A stretch of 64,000 bases of DNA from Elizabethkingia bruuniana (GTDB taxonomy: Bacteria; Bacteroidota; Bacteroidia; Flavobacteriales; Weeksellaceae). The stretch lies in the NCBI RefSeq assembly GCF_002024805.1, contig NZ_CP014337.1:2170001-2234000 (forward strand), in the 5' to 3' direction. The stretch's first letter is position 1. Each line of letters begins with the position of its first letter. Of the stretch, positions 62,692 through 64,000 are shown piece by piece. Under the pieces are notes generated by a model that was given only the letters and a program-made list of their open reading frames with translations, was not told the origin of the DNA and searched no databases. A program made the translations under genes and the position numbers.

Positions 62692-63267
62692 ATGAAAAGC
62701 ATTATCCAGCATTTTGGAAAATATTTACCGTTGAATGAAAAAGAATCAGAGGCACTAACAAGTCGTCTGATTGAGAAAAGAATAAAACGCAGACAGTTTA
62801 TTCTGCAGGAAGGAGATACCTGTAAATATTTCACGTACATTGTAGAAGGCTGTTTCAAGATGTACGGAGTAGATCATTCCGGAACGGAATACAATCTGAC
62901 TTTTGCAGCAGAAGATGACTGGGTTGCTGATATTGACAGCCTGCATAATGAAAAACCCTCCAGGCTTTTTATCGAAGCGATGGAACCTTCGGTAATCTTA
63001 CAAATTTCTAAAGGAGATTTATGGTACTTATATACAAATTTCCCTAAGTTCGACCGTAATTTCCGTGTTATTATTGAGAATAAATATATTGAGCTTCAAA
63101 ACAGATTACTTCTCACTTTCAGTGCAACAGCCTACGAACGTTATGAGAATTTTCTAAAACAATATCCTCATCTTTCCAACAGAGTACCCAATACTCAAAT
63201 CGCTTCTTATTTAGGAATTACTCCTGAATTTCTAAGTAAAATAAGAAATGAAAGAGTACGAAAATAA
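62692..63267 (+). CDS. Crp/Fnr family transcriptional regulator
   Basis: 191-residue regulator. Residues about 20-120 form a cyclic-nucleotide-binding-like beta barrel (RRQFILQEGDTCKYFTYIVEGCFKMYGVDHSGTEYNLTF), and the C-terminal helix-turn-helix is RVPNTQIASYLGITPEFLSKIRNER. It lacks the Cys cluster of Fnr. It may control its own operon or the divergent/downstream oxidoreductase gene, whose upstream region holds a 16-bp palindrome. Confidence 0.9.
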   Translation: MKSIIQHFGKYLPLNEKESEALTSRLIEKRIKRRQFILQEGDTCKYFTYIVEGCFKMYGVDHSGTEYNLTFAAEDDWVADIDSLHNEKPSRLFIEAMEPSVILQISKGDLWYLYTNFPKFDRNFRVIIENKYIELQNRLLLTFSATAYERYENFLKQYPHLSNRVPNTQIASYLGITPEFLSKIRNERVRK

Positions 63268-63274
63268 AGCTACC

Positions 63275-63314
63275 CTTAATCTAGATTAAGACTATTTCTT
63301 AATTTAGATTATAG
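63275..63314. promoter_or_regulatory. palindrome plus diverged copy, candidate operator
   Basis: CTTAATCTAGATTAAG (63275-63290) is a perfect 16-bp palindrome. A diverged copy, CTTAATTTAGATTATAG, starts 23 bp further on (63298). Both lie just upstream of the -7 box TAGCTTTG (63336-63343) of the oxidoreductase gene. Symmetry and spacing suit a dimeric regulator, possibly the adjacent Crp/Fnr protein. Confidence 0.5.
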
Positions 63315-63335
63315 ACATTCACCGTTCATTCATCA

Positions 63336-63343
63336 TAGCTTTG
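63336..63343 (+). promoter_or_regulatory. -7 promoter box of the oxidoreductase gene
   Basis: TAGCTTTG matches TAnnTTTG and lies 40 nt before the ATG at 63384. No -33 TTG was seen. Confidence 0.45.
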
Positions 63344-63383
63344 TATTGTCAGTTTCGACATACAATTTTTAAATATAAACACA

Positions 63384-64000
63384 ATGAACACTACAACAAA
63401 AGTAGCCATTATCGGCTTAGGTAACATCGGAAAAGCTATTGCTTCTGATCTAACAAAAGGTAACTATCCTGTAATTCTGGCATCCAGAGAACTTGGCCAG
63501 GCACAAGAACTTTCATCTCATTTGGGAGCTTCAACAACTCCAATGGAAATAGCAGAGGCTGTTAAAGAAGCTGATGTTATTATTCCCACAATTTATTATG
63601 ATAAAATTAAAGAGTTTCTGAAAACCTATGCTCAGGAGCTTCAGGGAAAAATTATTATTGATGTTTCTAATCCTATTGCTCCTGATGAGAATGGTGGATT
63701 CAAAAAGATTATCAGTGAAAACGAATCTGCCGGAAAAAATCTTTCGGCGCTATTACCACCCAATAGTATTCTGGTAAAAGCATTTGGCACACTAGCAGCT
63801 GCAACATTAACAAATGCAGCATTCAATACACCTGAAAGAAAAGTTCTTTTTTATGCTTCTGACAATATTAAGACTAATAAAGTTGTAGAAGAACTTATTA
63901 CAGCAAGCGGATTTGTTCCGTTCCATATCGGAGGGATTGATCAGGCCATTCGCATTGAAGTATTTGGAGATCTTCATGAATTTGGAGCACTTGGAAAAAC
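63384..64000 (+). CDS. NAD(P)-binding oxidoreductase (F420-dependent NADP reductase-like), 3' end cut by window
   Basis: The gene runs out of the window after about 205 residues. The Rossmann motif VAIIGLGNIGKAIASDL starts at residue 7, followed by PVILASRE (NADP-type specificity), DVSNPIAPDENG and AFGTLAAATL. This is the NADP-binding fold seen in the F420-dependent NADP reductase / NAD(P)-binding dehydrogenase group. The ATG at 63384 lies 40 nt after a -7 box. It follows the Crp/Fnr gene by 116 nt with a candidate operator between, so it may be that regulator's target. The substrate is unknown. Confidence 0.85.
   Translation, partial: MNTTTKVAIIGLGNIGKAIASDLTKGNYPVILASRELGQAQELSSHLGASTTPMEIAEAVKEADVIIPTIYYDKIKEFLKTYAQELQGKIIIDVSNPIAPDENGGFKKIISENESAGKNLSALLPPNSILVKAFGTLAAATLTNAAFNTPERKVLFYASDNIKTNKVVEELITASGFVPFHIGGIDQAIRIEVFGDLHEFGALGK

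Noticed and set aside
1-64000. CRISPR arrays, tRNA/rRNA genes, insertion sequences, prophage
   Set aside because: No regular spaced repeats, no tRNA cloverleaf or rRNA segments, and no transposase or phage proteins recognised on reading both strands.

Overview
The window is chromosomal DNA from a low-GC member of the Bacteroidota, most likely a flavobacterium of the Weeksellaceae (Elizabethkingia/Chryseobacterium type). The evidence is the Bacteroidota promoter -7 motif TAnnTTTG in front of many genes, the near absence of Shine-Dalgarno sequences, families largely confined to Bacteroidota (GSCFA, DUF5683, DUF4861, the long LepB, the WbqC-like protein), and the gene order parA-parB-DUF5683-dapB-lepB-wbqC. 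The genus is an inference. I see no rRNA, tRNA, CRISPR array, insertion sequence or prophage. Both ends cut a gene: a cysteine desulfurase on the left and an NAD(P)-binding oxidoreductase on the right.

Layout. 1-6 kb (minus strand): cysteine desulfurase, HAD phosphatase plus UbiA prenyltransferase, a lipocalin-like and an OmpA-like lipoprotein, and a secreted subtilase. 5.4-13.4 kb (minus): the conserved wbqC-lepB-dapB-DUF5683-parB-parA block, a TonB protein and purA. 13.6-20.7 kb (plus): secreted thioredoxin-like protein, DEAD-box helicase, PhoU-like/Pit phosphate uptake pair, polyprenyl synthase, GSCFA protein and TatD. 21-27.5 kb: two small double-glycine-leader peptides (one apparently frameshifted, followed by a TlpA-like lipoprotein) around a second DEAD helicase, obg-adk-hpt and a secreted glycerophosphodiesterase. 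27.7-34 kb (minus): a complete RND efflux system. 34.2-37 kb (plus): the methionine ABC importer metN-metI-metQ behind an apparent leader-peptide attenuator. 37-48.5 kb: GH20, DUF4861, GH88 and GH36 proteins beside surface-polysaccharide genes (flippase, FkbM methyltransferase, two glycosyltransferases). 48.5-64 kb: polA, a short HipA-like kinase with a DUF3037 partner, a GH27 alpha-galactosidase, a MarR regulator with a secreted unknown, an M28 peptidase, a CPBP membrane protease, a UvrD/PcrA helicase, and a four-gene operon ending in a Crp/Fnr regulator.

How the genes fit together. Much of the window is housekeeping. The accessory content points to nutrient scavenging: secreted peptidases, glycerophosphodiesterase, exo-glycosidases for beta-hexosamine, unsaturated uronic acid and alpha-galactose, phosphate uptake, methionine uptake and drug efflux. 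The strongest regulatory finding is the region before metN: a 34-codon ORF with four closely spaced Met codons, an antiterminator segment overlapping its stop codon, and an intrinsic terminator directly before metN. This is the full layout of translation-coupled attenuation in response to methionine. Other points are a 38-bp perfect palindrome before the MarR gene, identical 28-bp palindromes on both sides of the GH20 gene, and three genes where a -7 box lies exactly 4 nt before the ATG, suggesting leaderless mRNAs.
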